Source: a virus. From it: a DNA stretch of 39,075 nucleotides. Below, one piece after another: positions 1 to 6,281 of the stretch. The translations under genes and the position numbers were made by a program. The notes below the pieces were generated by a model. It did not search any database and was not told where the DNA came from. It saw nothing but the letters and a program-made list of their open reading frames with translations. Every line of letters starts with the position of its first letter. Position 1 is the first letter of the stretch. The stretch spans positions 1 through 39,075 of the IMG/VR virus record IMGVR_UViG_3300043466_001366. One strand, given 5' to 3'.

Positions 1-127
1 TGGCAGAAGTTCTCTGCCGAGATGTCTTGAAAACCTTGATACGTTCCGTTGCGATCGCGCTGATACACGCGATAGCTGACAGGTCTGCCGAGCGCATCAA
101 TGGTGATGCCGCCGAAATAGGCAGGGT
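1..127. repeat. Terminal direct repeat marking circular closure (left copy)
   Basis: These 127 bases are identical to 38949-39075. An overlap of exactly this length at both ends of a contig is what a de Bruijn assembler with k=127 leaves on a circular molecule. Treating it as one copy restores a single open portal frame across the join. It is therefore more likely an assembly overlap than a biological terminal repeat, although a circularly permuted or cohesive-ended phage would assemble in the same way. Confidence 0.95.
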
Positions 128-644
128 CGTTCGGAGCTAATTCAATGTCTCGTCCGATGCGGTCTGCCGTGACTGTCTGTAGCTTGAGTTCTTTTCCCTC
201 ACGGACAACGACCACGCCACAATCGCCATCGACCAGAACAGCGCGAAGCACCAGTTGAGTGAGGCAAAGCAGTGAGTGCCGTCCAGTAATGTCACATCCA
301 TAAAACCATTTCTCCAGATAGGCTTCTACTTCGCGGTCAAGTTCAGCGTCACCAGTGCGAGCCTGATAGGACAGCGAGCCAGAAACATGAACCACGAAGT
401 GCGTAAGGATTGCGCGGATCGTGCTGAAGTTATCGTCCAGATCACGCGCTCTGTTCATCAGACGTATGCGCTCAGTCGTGCCTCCGACCTGCTCGGCAGG
501 CATATTGCGCCGTGCCTGCGGACGGCTGCGATTGATATTCGCCGCATCAAAGCGGGAGAATGCCGTCAGTTTCTGCCGTGCCACCTCACGATGCAGGGCG
601 GATTTCGGGCTGAACAACGCGATTGTCTGGTCAATGAGATTCAT
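1..644 (-). CDS. Portal protein, N-terminal part (gene crosses the circle join)
   Basis: The frame starts at ATG 644 and is open down to base 1, continuing at 38948-37493 on the circle for 699 aa in total. The start begins MNLIDQTIALFSPKS. Its ATG overlaps the stop of the gpW-like gene as ATGA, the coupling seen throughout this genome. Early residues such as NRARDLDDNFSTIRAILTHF and a following beta-rich region resemble the lambda gpB portal family. The portal is the dodecameric ring at one capsid vertex through which terminase pumps DNA and to which the tail connects. Lambda gpB is about 530 aa, so this one is long because of an extra C-terminal domain. Portal identity is well supported by family resemblance and by its neighbours (gpW-like protein upstream, protease downstream). 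Confidence 0.9.
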   Translation of the reverse strand, partial: MNLIDQTIALFSPKSALHREVARQKLTAFSRFDAANINRSRPQARRNMPAEQVGGTTERIRLMNRARDLDDNFSTIRAILTHFVVHVSGSLSYQARTGDAELDREVEAYLEKWFYGCDITGRHSLLCLTQLVLRAVLVDGDCGVVVVREGKELKLQTVTADRIGRDIELAPNDPAYFGGITIDALGRPVSYRVYQRDRNGTYQGFQDISAENFC

Positions 645-889
645 CAGGAACGCACTCCGCTGAAGTCGGCGTATAATGTTCTACGCCTGTTTCCGCTGGC
701 TCGGTCAATCGCAGAGATGATGTCGGCCAAGGTCTCTCGCAGTTCTGTCAGGTTTGCGCGTGACAGGCTTCTGCCGCCGATGCTGTAAGAGACGCCATTC
801 GTTGCAATCGCCTTGATAGCATCAACATACTCGTCTCGCAACTCCTCCAGAGTGGCGATCGGCAGACCGAAAAAAGTAGAACGAGCCAT
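644..889 (-). CDS. gpW-like head-tail connector protein
   Basis: An 81-aa protein beginning MARSTFFGLPIATLEELRDE, with a central SYSIGGRSLSRANLTELRETL segment. Lambda gpW is 68 aa, sits next to the portal and plugs the head after packaging. Small proteins of this type with the 'Y.I.gR.l..a.l.el...l' pattern are found upstream of lambda-type portals. The stop TGA overlaps the portal ATG, as in the lambda W-B gene order. It probably binds the portal pore and prepares the head for tail joining. The assignment rests on size, pattern and position. Confidence 0.75.
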   Translation of the reverse strand: MARSTFFGLPIATLEELRDEYVDAIKAIATNGVSYSIGGRSLSRANLTELRETLADIISAIDRASGNRRRTLYADFSGVRS

Positions 890-904
890 GTCTTTTGTAA
901 TCTG

Positions 905-1030
905 TCAAAAGCCTATCATTGATCTGACGGCATTCGCTACTGTCTCAAGCGACCATACAAATCCCATAGCTGCGAAGGCGAAGAATATCATGGTCACCGC
1001 AGAAAAGTGCGGCGGCGGATCTACGTTCAT
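905..1030 (-). CDS. Small single-pass membrane protein
   Basis: A 41-aa frame, MNVDPPPHFSAVTMIFFAFA and on to AVRSMIGF, with a hydrophobic stretch at about residues 10-30 that should span a membrane. The ATG overlaps the stop of the DUF3102 gene as ATGA, supporting translation. Its stop is 15 bases before the gpW-like start. I do not recognise a family. A small membrane protein upstream of the head genes could act in lysis control or in superinfection exclusion, but nothing in the sequence shows this. Confidence 0.6.
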   Translation of the reverse strand: MNVDPPPHFSAVTMIFFAFAAMGFVWSLETVANAVRSMIGF

Positions 1031-1590
1031 CATAGGCCGAACTCGGTTTTCAGCTTCACTGCAAGCTGCGCGATACGTTCAAACTCGTAGAGGAAATCAC
1101 GGGCGGCATCCTTGTCCCACTCTGATACATCGTGATACTGCGTCTTGAAGGTCAGCGTGAATGGCGGCTTGTCCTTGTCGCCTTCTCCGTTGTCTTGCTT
1201 GGCCTCTGGCTCGGGCAGAATGCCAGTGGCGCGGTATGCGTCAGTGATTGTCTTGACGTCTGGATTGTCCATCAAATCCGCACCGATGTGCGCTTTTGCG
1301 AGCTTCATCCACTTCTGGGCCGTGCGCTCGGCGATGTCCAGATGCTGCATTTCAGCGTTCAGCCATTCTCCAAATTCACCATGAGGAAGAATTGCCTTCG
1401 CCTTGTTGATGATCTCTCCAGACTTGATGGCGAATCTGATTGCGTGCTGCCCGTATCCTACGGCATATGCCGCCATCTTATTCGCTTCAGATCCAGCGAT
1501 CCTCAGTTGCTCGGAGCAGGCTTCGGCGGTTTCAAGTTGCTGGACGTCAATGCCCAGAACCTCGTGAATGAGTTCGTTTGTGTTGTGCAT
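1030..1590 (-). CDS. DUF3102-like protein
   Basis: A 186-aa protein with the DUF3102 pattern: YGQHAIRFAIKSGEIINKAK, then LPHGEFGEWLNAEMQHLDIAERTAQKWMKLA. The family occurs in phages and mobile elements and has a helix-turn-helix-like segment (here near AERTAQKWMKLAK). The biochemical role is unknown. The N-terminus overlaps the end of the upstream HTH gene by 88 bases, far more than the usual 4-base overlaps here. An A-rich tract lies just upstream of the ATG. A -1 frameshift in that tract would fuse the two proteins (see findings). The C-terminus has a polar acidic linker and a conserved-looking TFKTQYHDVSEWDKDAARDF. Confidence 0.75.
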   Translation of the reverse strand: MHNTNELIHEVLGIDVQQLETAEACSEQLRIAGSEANKMAAYAVGYGQHAIRFAIKSGEIINKAKAILPHGEFGEWLNAEMQHLDIAERTAQKWMKLAKAHIGADLMDNPDVKTITDAYRATGILPEPEAKQDNGEGDKDKPPFTLTFKTQYHDVSEWDKDAARDFLYEFERIAQLAVKLKTEFGL

Positions 1591-2135
1591 ATTTTTGATT
1601 TTTTTTCTTTGTGAATCCGCAAGGCTCGCTCGCGGTATGATTGCCGTGCGCTGTCAGACTTCATGTGACGAGCGGTTGGCAACCGAAGATCATCGCGGAT
1701 AGAGACTATTACCTTTGAAACGGCGGCTCTTGTCACGCCATATTTTTTTGCGATCTGAGTTTGCGACTCTGGCTTTCTGTTGATCACGGCCAAGTAACAC
1801 TCTGCTCGCATGGCCGTGCGACGATCATGGGAATTTTGCAATGCCTGCAGAAGCCGTATTGCCGCCTCGTCTCCGAACGATCGTGACGAATGTCCGCTGC
1901 CTTCTTGCGCTTCGTAGTCCTTCCAGAATTGGCGGAACACTTCAAGACACCACCAATTCACCATCGCCGTGAATGGCACAAGCTCGCTCGGAATACGGAC
2001 GCGCAACTTGGCGTCCATGAATACTTCTTCCGCCGTATCGTGCGGAAGCTCTGGGTCACACGTTTGCTCGTCCCATACGCCTATGCCCTTGTTGCGCTGG
2101 GAGACATCGTCAATAGAAGAGGGGCCGTGGTTCAT
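1503..2135 (-). CDS. Helix-turn-helix DNA-binding protein
   Basis: A 210-aa frame with a clear HTH near residues 122-155: SQTQIAKKYGVTRAAVSKVI followed by VSIRDDLRLP, typical of sigma- or resolvase-type HTH domains. It probably regulates transcription or binds phage DNA. Start choice is uncertain. ATG 2135 gives the longest frame, whereas ATG 2018 (MDAKLRVRIPSEL) has a better Shine-Dalgarno-like GGAAGAAG upstream. The last 30 residues are read from the start of the DUF3102 gene in another frame and look non-conserved. The true main product may therefore end by frameshifting into DUF3102. A possible promoter lies at 2147-2175. Confidence 0.7.
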   Translation of the reverse strand: MNHGPSSIDDVSQRNKGIGVWDEQTCDPELPHDTAEEVFMDAKLRVRIPSELVPFTAMVNWWCLEVFRQFWKDYEAQEGSGHSSRSFGDEAAIRLLQALQNSHDRRTAMRAECYLAVINRKPESQTQIAKKYGVTRAAVSKVIVSIRDDLRLPTARHMKSDSARQSYRERALRIHKEKKSKICTTQTNSFTRFWALTSSNLKPPKPAPSN

Positions 2136-2146
2136 CCTGCACCGCG

Positions 2147-2175
2147 CAGTTAGCCACGACCCCTCTGAATGTCAA
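2147..2175 (-). promoter_or_regulatory. Possible sigma70-like promoter before the HTH gene
   Basis: On the minus strand TTGACA (2175-2170) is followed after 17 bases by TAACTG (2152-2147), 11 bases before ATG 2135. The -35 is perfect and the -10 is poor. If used with start 2135 the leader would be very short, and if used with start 2018 it would be about 120 bases. Confidence 0.3.
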
Positions 2176-2177
2176 GG

Positions 2178-2345
2178 CTATTTCAGTTGCTTCTTCAGCC
2201 TTCTGACTTCGCCTGACTTACGGCCAGCCATTCGGTAATGCTCCGCGCTTCGGCGCTTGGCCGCGCCACGGCCAGCCTCGCCTCCGCGCTTACCGAGCGC
2301 GGCTGCTGCCTGCTTGATGGGATCTTCGTGTTGTTGTTGGTTCAT
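2178..2345 (-). CDS. Small basic protein, KGG-like stress/DNA-associated type
   Basis: A 55-aa, strongly basic protein: MNQQQHEDPIKQAAAALGKRG, then EAGRGAAKRRSAEHYRMAGR and KSGEVRRLKKQLK. The alternating Gly/Lys/Arg content recalls small KGG-repeat and general-stress proteins, but I cannot assign a family. The start overlaps the upstream stop as ATGA. The charge suggests nucleic acid binding, which is inference only. Confidence 0.6.
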   Translation of the reverse strand: MNQQQHEDPIKQAAAALGKRGGEAGRGAAKRRSAEHYRMAGRKSGEVRRLKKQLK

Positions 2346-2524
2346 AGGGTTTTTCCTTTGGATGGTGCGGATGTGACGATCGCTTTGGCCGCAGAACGTG
2401 CAGCGGCTTCAACGCGATCTATCGCATCTTGCGATACCCTTGTGAATGTATGCGAGCGGTTGGCTTTGGCATAGTCCAAAATGAACCGCTTCACTTTGCT
2501 CGGGCTGATGAGTTGGCTGCTCAT
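2342..2524 (-). CDS. Small histone-fold-like DNA-binding protein
   Basis: A 60-aa protein, with SPSKVKRFILDYAKANRSHT near its start, then FTRVSQDAIDRVEAAARSAA and a terminal PSKGKTL. Short phage proteins with this layout (xxVKKxxLExxxxxRxxxFTRVSxxFLxxVxxxxR...PSxGKTL) are common and have been compared with histone-like DNA-binding proteins. The role may be DNA binding or compaction. The stop is coupled to the next ATG by ATGA. Family recall is good, function is not established. Confidence 0.6.
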   Translation of the reverse strand: MSSQLISPSKVKRFILDYAKANRSHTFTRVSQDAIDRVEAAARSAAKAIVTSAPSKGKTL

Positions 2525-2525
2525 G

Positions 2526-3032
2526 TTAGTACTCGTCAGGTGTGAGCAACGTGGTCACGCTGCGATCGGCTTCGGTGATGATCCAGAGCTTGTCGCCCCG
2601 CAGTTCGTAGGAACTCAAGACGCGACCGCCATGCTTCACGGCATGATCGTTCGTGCGCTTGTCCTCCGCGCAGAGATCGCCCCAGTCTTGATTCGCGTGC
2701 CGCTCAAGGCAGCGCATCAGGAAGTCTTCGGGGAACTCATCTGCTCCGCGAGTCTTGACGATGCGCGTTCTGTATGCGTGAACACGTTTGTCTTTCACTG
2801 GCGTGATGCCTGCTGCATCTTCCATCGCCTCGCGCACGCCACAAGCAGGACAGATTTCCGTCTTGTTGTCGCGGCGAGACAGCGCGGGATGTTCCGTGAG
2901 CGGATTGCCGCAGCACGGACATTCCTTGGCCTTTTCTTCAAGAAGCTTGGTAAGCTGATCCAGAAGATTGTCCATTGCCTTGTCCAGAGCTTTTTCAAAC
3001 TCTCCGTTCGGTGTGTTATCGTTGTTGTTCAT
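2526..3032 (-). CDS. Zinc-finger protein with 'plasmid-related' C-terminal domain
   Basis: A 168-aa protein. Residues 38-64 hold CPCCGNPL and CPACGVRE, a CxxC...CxxC zinc ribbon. The C-terminal part, CLERHANQDWGDLCAEDKRTN followed by SSYELRGDKLWIITEADRSV and TPDEY, is a widespread domain in plasmids, integrated elements and phages, often labelled plasmid-related or, without proof, as a restriction subunit. The actual function is unknown. The N-terminal 30 residues are Asn-rich and then form an acidic helix. Just downstream lies the histone-like gene. Joining of a zinc ribbon to this domain is worth noting. Confidence 0.7.
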   Translation of the reverse strand: MNNNDNTPNGEFEKALDKAMDNLLDQLTKLLEEKAKECPCCGNPLTEHPALSRRDNKTEICPACGVREAMEDAAGITPVKDKRVHAYRTRIVKTRGADEFPEDFLMRCLERHANQDWGDLCAEDKRTNDHAVKHGGRVLSSYELRGDKLWIITEADRSVTTLLTPDEY

Positions 3033-3033
3033 G

Positions 3034-3249
3034 TTACTTGGTTTCGTTGTTGGTTGAATAGAGCGTGAGCCAGCGGATGATGGATTCTTCGTGACGCTCT
3101 ATGTCGGCGACTAATCCAGCGCGGAAATCTCCGAGCGATGTATTCATCCCTGTCTTGTGGACTTCGTAGTCTATGACAGCGATCTTCGCGGCATCTTGCG
3201 CGATGATGCTGATGCACTTGGCTATTGAATGTGCAGCGGTTCGGTTCAT
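3034..3249 (-). CDS. Hypothetical protein
   Basis: A 71-aa, mainly helical protein (MNRTAAHSIAKCISIIAQDA to RWLTLYSTNNETK). I do not recognise it. It fits between the flanking genes with gaps of 1 and 4 bases, which supports this frame over the arginine-rich alternative frames in the same stretch. Its last codons are CA-rich and may double as an unstructured ribosome approach for the next gene. Confidence 0.55.
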   Translation of the reverse strand: MNRTAAHSIAKCISIIAQDAAKIAVIDYEVHKTGMNTSLGDFRAGLVADIERHEESIIRWLTLYSTNNETK

Positions 3250-3253
3250 GGTG

Positions 3254-3472
3254 TTAGTTCTTGAGGTGAGCCACGAAGTCCGTGATGACAGATGCCTGCA
3301 CTCCGCGCTTCGCAGCGAGGCTCATGAATTTGCGGATGCGGCGGTTGCGCTGCACTCGCGGGATGGCGTTGATGGCGTCACGAACCGAATCGTCTTCGGT
3401 CATGTCGTTGAGGATTCGCAGACTGAGGCTGCGACTGATGGTTCTGCCTATTATTAGGTCTATGGTTTTCAT
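3254..3472 (-). CDS. Hypothetical protein
   Basis: A 72-aa protein, MKTIDLIIGRTISRSLSLRI and on to VITDFVAHLKN, basic in the middle (RVQRNRRIRKFMSLAAKRG). I chose ATG 3472 because the longer frame to 3571 starts with a proline/glutamine-rich segment encoded by the CAA-repeat leader. No family recognised. Confidence 0.5.
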   Translation of the reverse strand: MKTIDLIIGRTISRSLSLRILNDMTEDDSVRDAINAIPRVQRNRRIRKFMSLAAKRGVQASVITDFVAHLKN

Positions 3473-3551
3473 TGGTTGTTGTATTGGTTGTTGTTGTGGT
3501 TTGCCTGTTGGCATTCCATGCCGCTCCGCGCACGGCGGAGCGGGAGGAAGG

Positions 3552-3743
3552 TCAATAGTCCTCTGGTTCAATGGGCTCGTCGCACTCGTAGCGCGAGTCC
3601 GTCAGCACATCGCTGCGGTAGCGCGACAGCTTTTCTTTGCGGCACTTGGAGCAGACGTAGCATAGGAAAATCCCACGCGCATCAAACTCCGCATCGGCCT
3701 CGCGGCCACTACCACAAGGACACTCTTCAAGATAGGTTCGCAT
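3552..3743 (-). CDS. Small zinc-ribbon protein
   Basis: A 63-aa protein with CPCGSGREADAEFDARGIFLC followed by VCSKCRKEKLSRYR and a terminal DEPIEPEDY. Two Cys pairs (CPC and CxxC) suggest a zinc ribbon. Small proteins with this FDARGIF...C..C...KL..YR pattern are common in phages of proteobacteria and have no known role. The start overlaps the upstream stop as TAATG, which fixes the start at 3743 rather than 3791. Confidence 0.6.
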   Translation of the reverse strand: MRTYLEECPCGSGREADAEFDARGIFLCYVCSKCRKEKLSRYRSDVLTDSRYECDEPIEPEDY

Positions 3744-4591
3744 TATTGAACACCTCCTTCCTCTGCACGTTTGCACGTTTCCAAGACCCACTTGACGGGA
3801 TCGCGGAAGATGAGGCCTGCGTCACCCTTGTCATGCTTATCTTCCACATAGGGAGCAGGCAGGATGATGTCTTGCGGAGCGGCCAGACCTTCCAGCGTCT
3901 TGCGAGCTCCAGCGAGGCGAGCGGCCAGCGTGCCGTGCCGCACATAGTGCGCTCCCCATGCGCCATTGAATCCGTTGAATTGGCGAGCAGTAGCGTAGCA
4001 GATGCCACGGCTGAACCCTTGTGAGGTCAGGCAGTAGGCTACGCTGGCTATGTCGATGGGAGTCGTACACATCTGCACGCACGGCACTGTCTGTCCCGCC
4101 GTGCGGCCATGCAGCGAGGCGAACGTCCATAGCTCCACGGCACGGCCATTGCGGATCAGCTGCATGACCAGCGCGAGAGCGGCGATGCCGCGAGGCAGTA
4201 GGTCCTGCCAGCTGATCTGACAGGACGAGGCGACATCCACCCAGACGCGCAGGGGAGAGCGATCGTCTTCGGTGACGAGGCGTCTCCTCATGCATTCGGG
4301 ATCGTTGGCGAGGAAGGCAGCAACATCGGCGTAGGCTCCGCTGACGCTGTTCTGCCAGACAACGCACTCGCGATTGAACTCTGGCTCAATCTTGCTGAGT
4401 AGCTTCTCGGCCTCTGGAACGCGACTGGAATCACCAGTGCGCGTCTTGCGGATGTAGTCTTCTTTGCTCTCGCCGATCCATGAAGCGTCTCCGTTCATGT
4501 AGCTTTCCTTGGTAGCTTCGGCAATGGCGCGAGGCGACGAGAACATGATCTGACCTCTGCTGTTGAGTTTAGGCTGATGAGTGTGGTTCAT
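3743..4591 (-). CDS. vWA-like partner of the MoxR ATPase (DUF7192-like)
   Basis: A 282-aa protein starting MNHTHQPKLNSRGQIMFSSP (ATG 4591). The central SPLRVWVDVASSCQISWQDL and RGIAALALVMQLIRNGRAVE LW stretch resembles a von Willebrand A-like fold, with a MIDAS-like D-x-x-S-S. The gene follows the MoxR/CbbQ-type ATPase by 14 bases. MoxR ATPases typically work with a vWA protein as a chaperone pair that inserts metals or remodels enzymes. Phages carry such pairs with unknown substrate. The family name is from memory, the pairing is visible. Confidence 0.65.
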   Translation of the reverse strand: MNHTHQPKLNSRGQIMFSSPRAIAEATKESYMNGDASWIGESKEDYIRKTRTGDSSRVPEAEKLLSKIEPEFNRECVVWQNSVSGAYADVAAFLANDPECMRRRLVTEDDRSPLRVWVDVASSCQISWQDLLPRGIAALALVMQLIRNGRAVELWTFASLHGRTAGQTVPCVQMCTTPIDIASVAYCLTSQGFSRGICYATARQFNGFNGAWGAHYVRHGTLAARLAGARKTLEGLAAPQDIILPAPYVEDKHDKGDAGLIFRDPVKWVLETCKRAEEGGVQ

Positions 4592-4605
4592 GTTGGTTCT
4601 CCGTA

Positions 4606-5868
4606 TTAGCCTTTGATCTGAGCCCACGATTCCTCCGCCATGCCCATGCGGATGCAAGATTCCTCGGCCTCCTGCCACGTTTCGCCAGCCTGCAACACCA
4701 TGCATCCGTAGATGGATGCGCGAGGACTGATGACGCAGCGGACTCCAGCGATCTTTGCTTTCGCACGGCACTGCTGAACATATGTGATCCACTTGCTGCC
4801 GAGGTTCTGGTCTTCAATCTTCGTCAGCGCGAGGTGACGCTCCAGCGTCTCGTCTGTGTCCCATGCCAGCATGACGAAACGATTGCGGAAGGCCTCGTCC
4901 AACTTGGCACGGCCAACGTAGTCGTGAGTCGCACCGAATCCCCATGTGTTCGCTGCTGCGATGCAGCGGAAGTCGGGATGCTTCTTGAAGCAACCATCGG
5001 GGAAGTCGCACCATCCGTTAGACAGAGCGGCATTGAACGCGAGCAGGGCTGAAGGCAGCGAGGCATCAACCTCGTCGAACATATAGACTCCGCCTTCGGT
5101 GAATGCTTTGCGGAACGGACGGCTCACGATGCGACCCTGTGCATCGGTGAAGCCGAGCAACTTGTGTTCGCTGTCGATCGCGCCATTGAAGTAGAACGGC
5201 ACTTCGCGTTCCCAGTGAGCGGCCAGAGCCTGCGCGGAGAACTCGCCTGCCGTGGTCTTGCCAGTGCCAGCGGGACCCGCCAGATACACGTTGCAGCCTG
5301 CGAGGAGCTTCGTGACGAGGCTCTTGAAGTTGCGATGCTGAATGCCCATGTCCACAGTCTTCGTGGATGGCGTGACCACCTCGACCCGAACGGGAGCGAG
5401 GCCGACTTCGCGCTTCACGATGGCGCGGATGATTGGCTCAAGACGCTTTTCATCAAACGTGTCGCCCATGATTTCGCGCAGCACATCGCGCAGAGCGTCA
5501 GTGCCTTTGGCCGCAGGTGCGGGAGCCTGCTCACTTTTGCTGTCTTCGCTGATGGTCTTGGCCTCCTCGCGGATGGCCTCCTGCTTCTGCTCCTTCTGCT
5601 CGCTGCTGCTGCCGTGCTGCTTGTTCTGCGACTGAGCGATGATGCCGTTGACCTTCTCCATCGCCTCGCGCACGGCGGCGATGCGAGTCAGACGGCGATA
5701 GACGCGTGCAGGGTTGTCGCTGAATCCGACCATCTTCGCTGCCTGCTCCAGCGTGCTCTTGCTGATGCAGATGAGGCGGACGTATTGGCGCTGTTTCTCG
5801 GTGAGGCCTGTGAGAGCTTCGTCGATGAGGGTTGCTTGGCTGTTGGTGTTGGTGTTGTTGGTATTCAT
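4606..5868 (-). CDS. MoxR/CbbQ-type AAA+ ATPase with N-terminal HTH
   Basis: A 420-aa protein. The N-terminus (about residues 22-60) has LTEKQRQYVRLICISKSTLE followed by AAKMVGFSDNP, a small HTH-like segment resembling terminase small subunit DNA-binding helices. A Gln/Glu/Ser-rich linker follows. The ATPase domain shows Walker A GPAGTGKTT, Walker B VYMFDEVDA, a sensor-like CIAAANTWGFG and an arginine-rich DEAFRNRF. It probably remodels a protein target together with the vWA-like protein encoded next. A CCAA-repeat leader precedes GGAGAAAG and the ATG. Fusion of a DNA-binding-like helix bundle to a MoxR ATPase suggests it may act at DNA. Confidence 0.8.
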   Translation of the reverse strand: MNTNNTNTNSQATLIDEALTGLTEKQRQYVRLICISKSTLEQAAKMVGFSDNPARVYRRLTRIAAVREAMEKVNGIIAQSQNKQHGSSSEQKEQKQEAIREEAKTISEDSKSEQAPAPAAKGTDALRDVLREIMGDTFDEKRLEPIIRAIVKREVGLAPVRVEVVTPSTKTVDMGIQHRNFKSLVTKLLAGCNVYLAGPAGTGKTTAGEFSAQALAAHWEREVPFYFNGAIDSEHKLLGFTDAQGRIVSRPFRKAFTEGGVYMFDEVDASLPSALLAFNAALSNGWCDFPDGCFKKHPDFRCIAAANTWGFGATHDYVGRAKLDEAFRNRFVMLAWDTDETLERHLALTKIEDQNLGSKWITYVQQCRAKAKIAGVRCVISPRASIYGCMVLQAGETWQEAEESCIRMGMAEESWAQIKG

Positions 5869-5916
5869 TTTGCTTTCTCCTTGGTTGGTTGGTTGGTTGG
5901 TTGGTTGTTGGTGTGA
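5869..5916 (-). promoter_or_regulatory. CCAA-repeat leader and ribosome binding site
   Basis: In transcript sense this gap reads as about six tandem CCAA units, then GGAGAAAGCAAA before ATG 5868. GGAG is a good Shine-Dalgarno sequence. The pyrimidine/adenine repeat cannot fold and may act as a ribosome standby site. Similar CAA/CCAA tracts precede 14852, 15402 and 3472. Confidence 0.5.
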
Positions 5917-6168
5917 TTAGCCGACCCACGTTTCAGCGAGTAGGTAGATGCGGTTTCTGATGTCGGACTTGCTCAACATTCCGCCGCGAGCGCGGTTCAT
6001 ACGCGAGATCGACATGATGATGTCGTCCACGCCGAGACCGATTTCATCGCGGGTGAGCCGAGTCTTTGTGCGGATGCATTCGGCAGCGATGGCGCGAAGC
6101 GCGAGATTGCCGATCTGCAGGGTGGTGTATGCGTTTTTGTTGACTCTGACTTGTGGTGTGGTTTTCAT
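5917..6168 (-). CDS. Hypothetical protein, first gene of the 6 kb operon
   Basis: An 83-aa protein, MKTTPQVRVNKNAYTTLQIG and on to RNRIYLLAETWVG, helical with alternating basic residues. I do not recognise it. ATG 6168 is chosen because the longer frame runs through the terL terminator. It follows that terminator and a copy of the CACAAGCGGTTG motif, so it probably starts a new transcription unit. Confidence 0.55.
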   Translation of the reverse strand: MKTTPQVRVNKNAYTTLQIGNLALRAIAAECIRTKTRLTRDEIGLGVDDIIMSISRMNRARGGMLSKSDIRNRIYLLAETWVG

Positions 6169-6187
6169 AACGCAATCAATTTGCACG

Positions 6188-6199
6188 CAACCGCTTGTG
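6188..6199 (-). promoter_or_regulatory. CACAAGCGGTTG motif upstream of 6168 gene
   Basis: On the minus strand CACAAGCGGTTG lies 19 bases upstream of ATG 6168. The same 12-mer occurs twice at 16686 and 16743 in the divergent early promoter region. It is probably a binding site for a phage regulator. Inference from recurrence only. Confidence 0.45.
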
Positions 6200-6218
6200 A
6201 TAGCAACCACCAAATCAC

Positions 6219-6251
6219 AAAAAAAAGTCAGTCCCGCAAAGGGCTGACTTT
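6219..6251 (-). terminator. Intrinsic terminator after terL
   Basis: In transcript sense AAAGTCAGCCC-TTTGC-GGGACTGACTTT forms a stem with one bulged base and runs straight into a T8-rich tract. It lies 31 bases past the terL stop and should end the terS-to-terL transcript. Confidence 0.8.
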
Positions 6252-6281
6252 GAGTGACTTGCGACTCAGATTTTGTGGGTT

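Noticed and set aside
5164-5916. Long plus-strand frame of 250 aa over the MoxR gene
   Set aside because: It is antisense to a protein with clear Walker A and B motifs, and its leucine-rich composition reflects the complement of Glu/Gln/Lys-rich codons.
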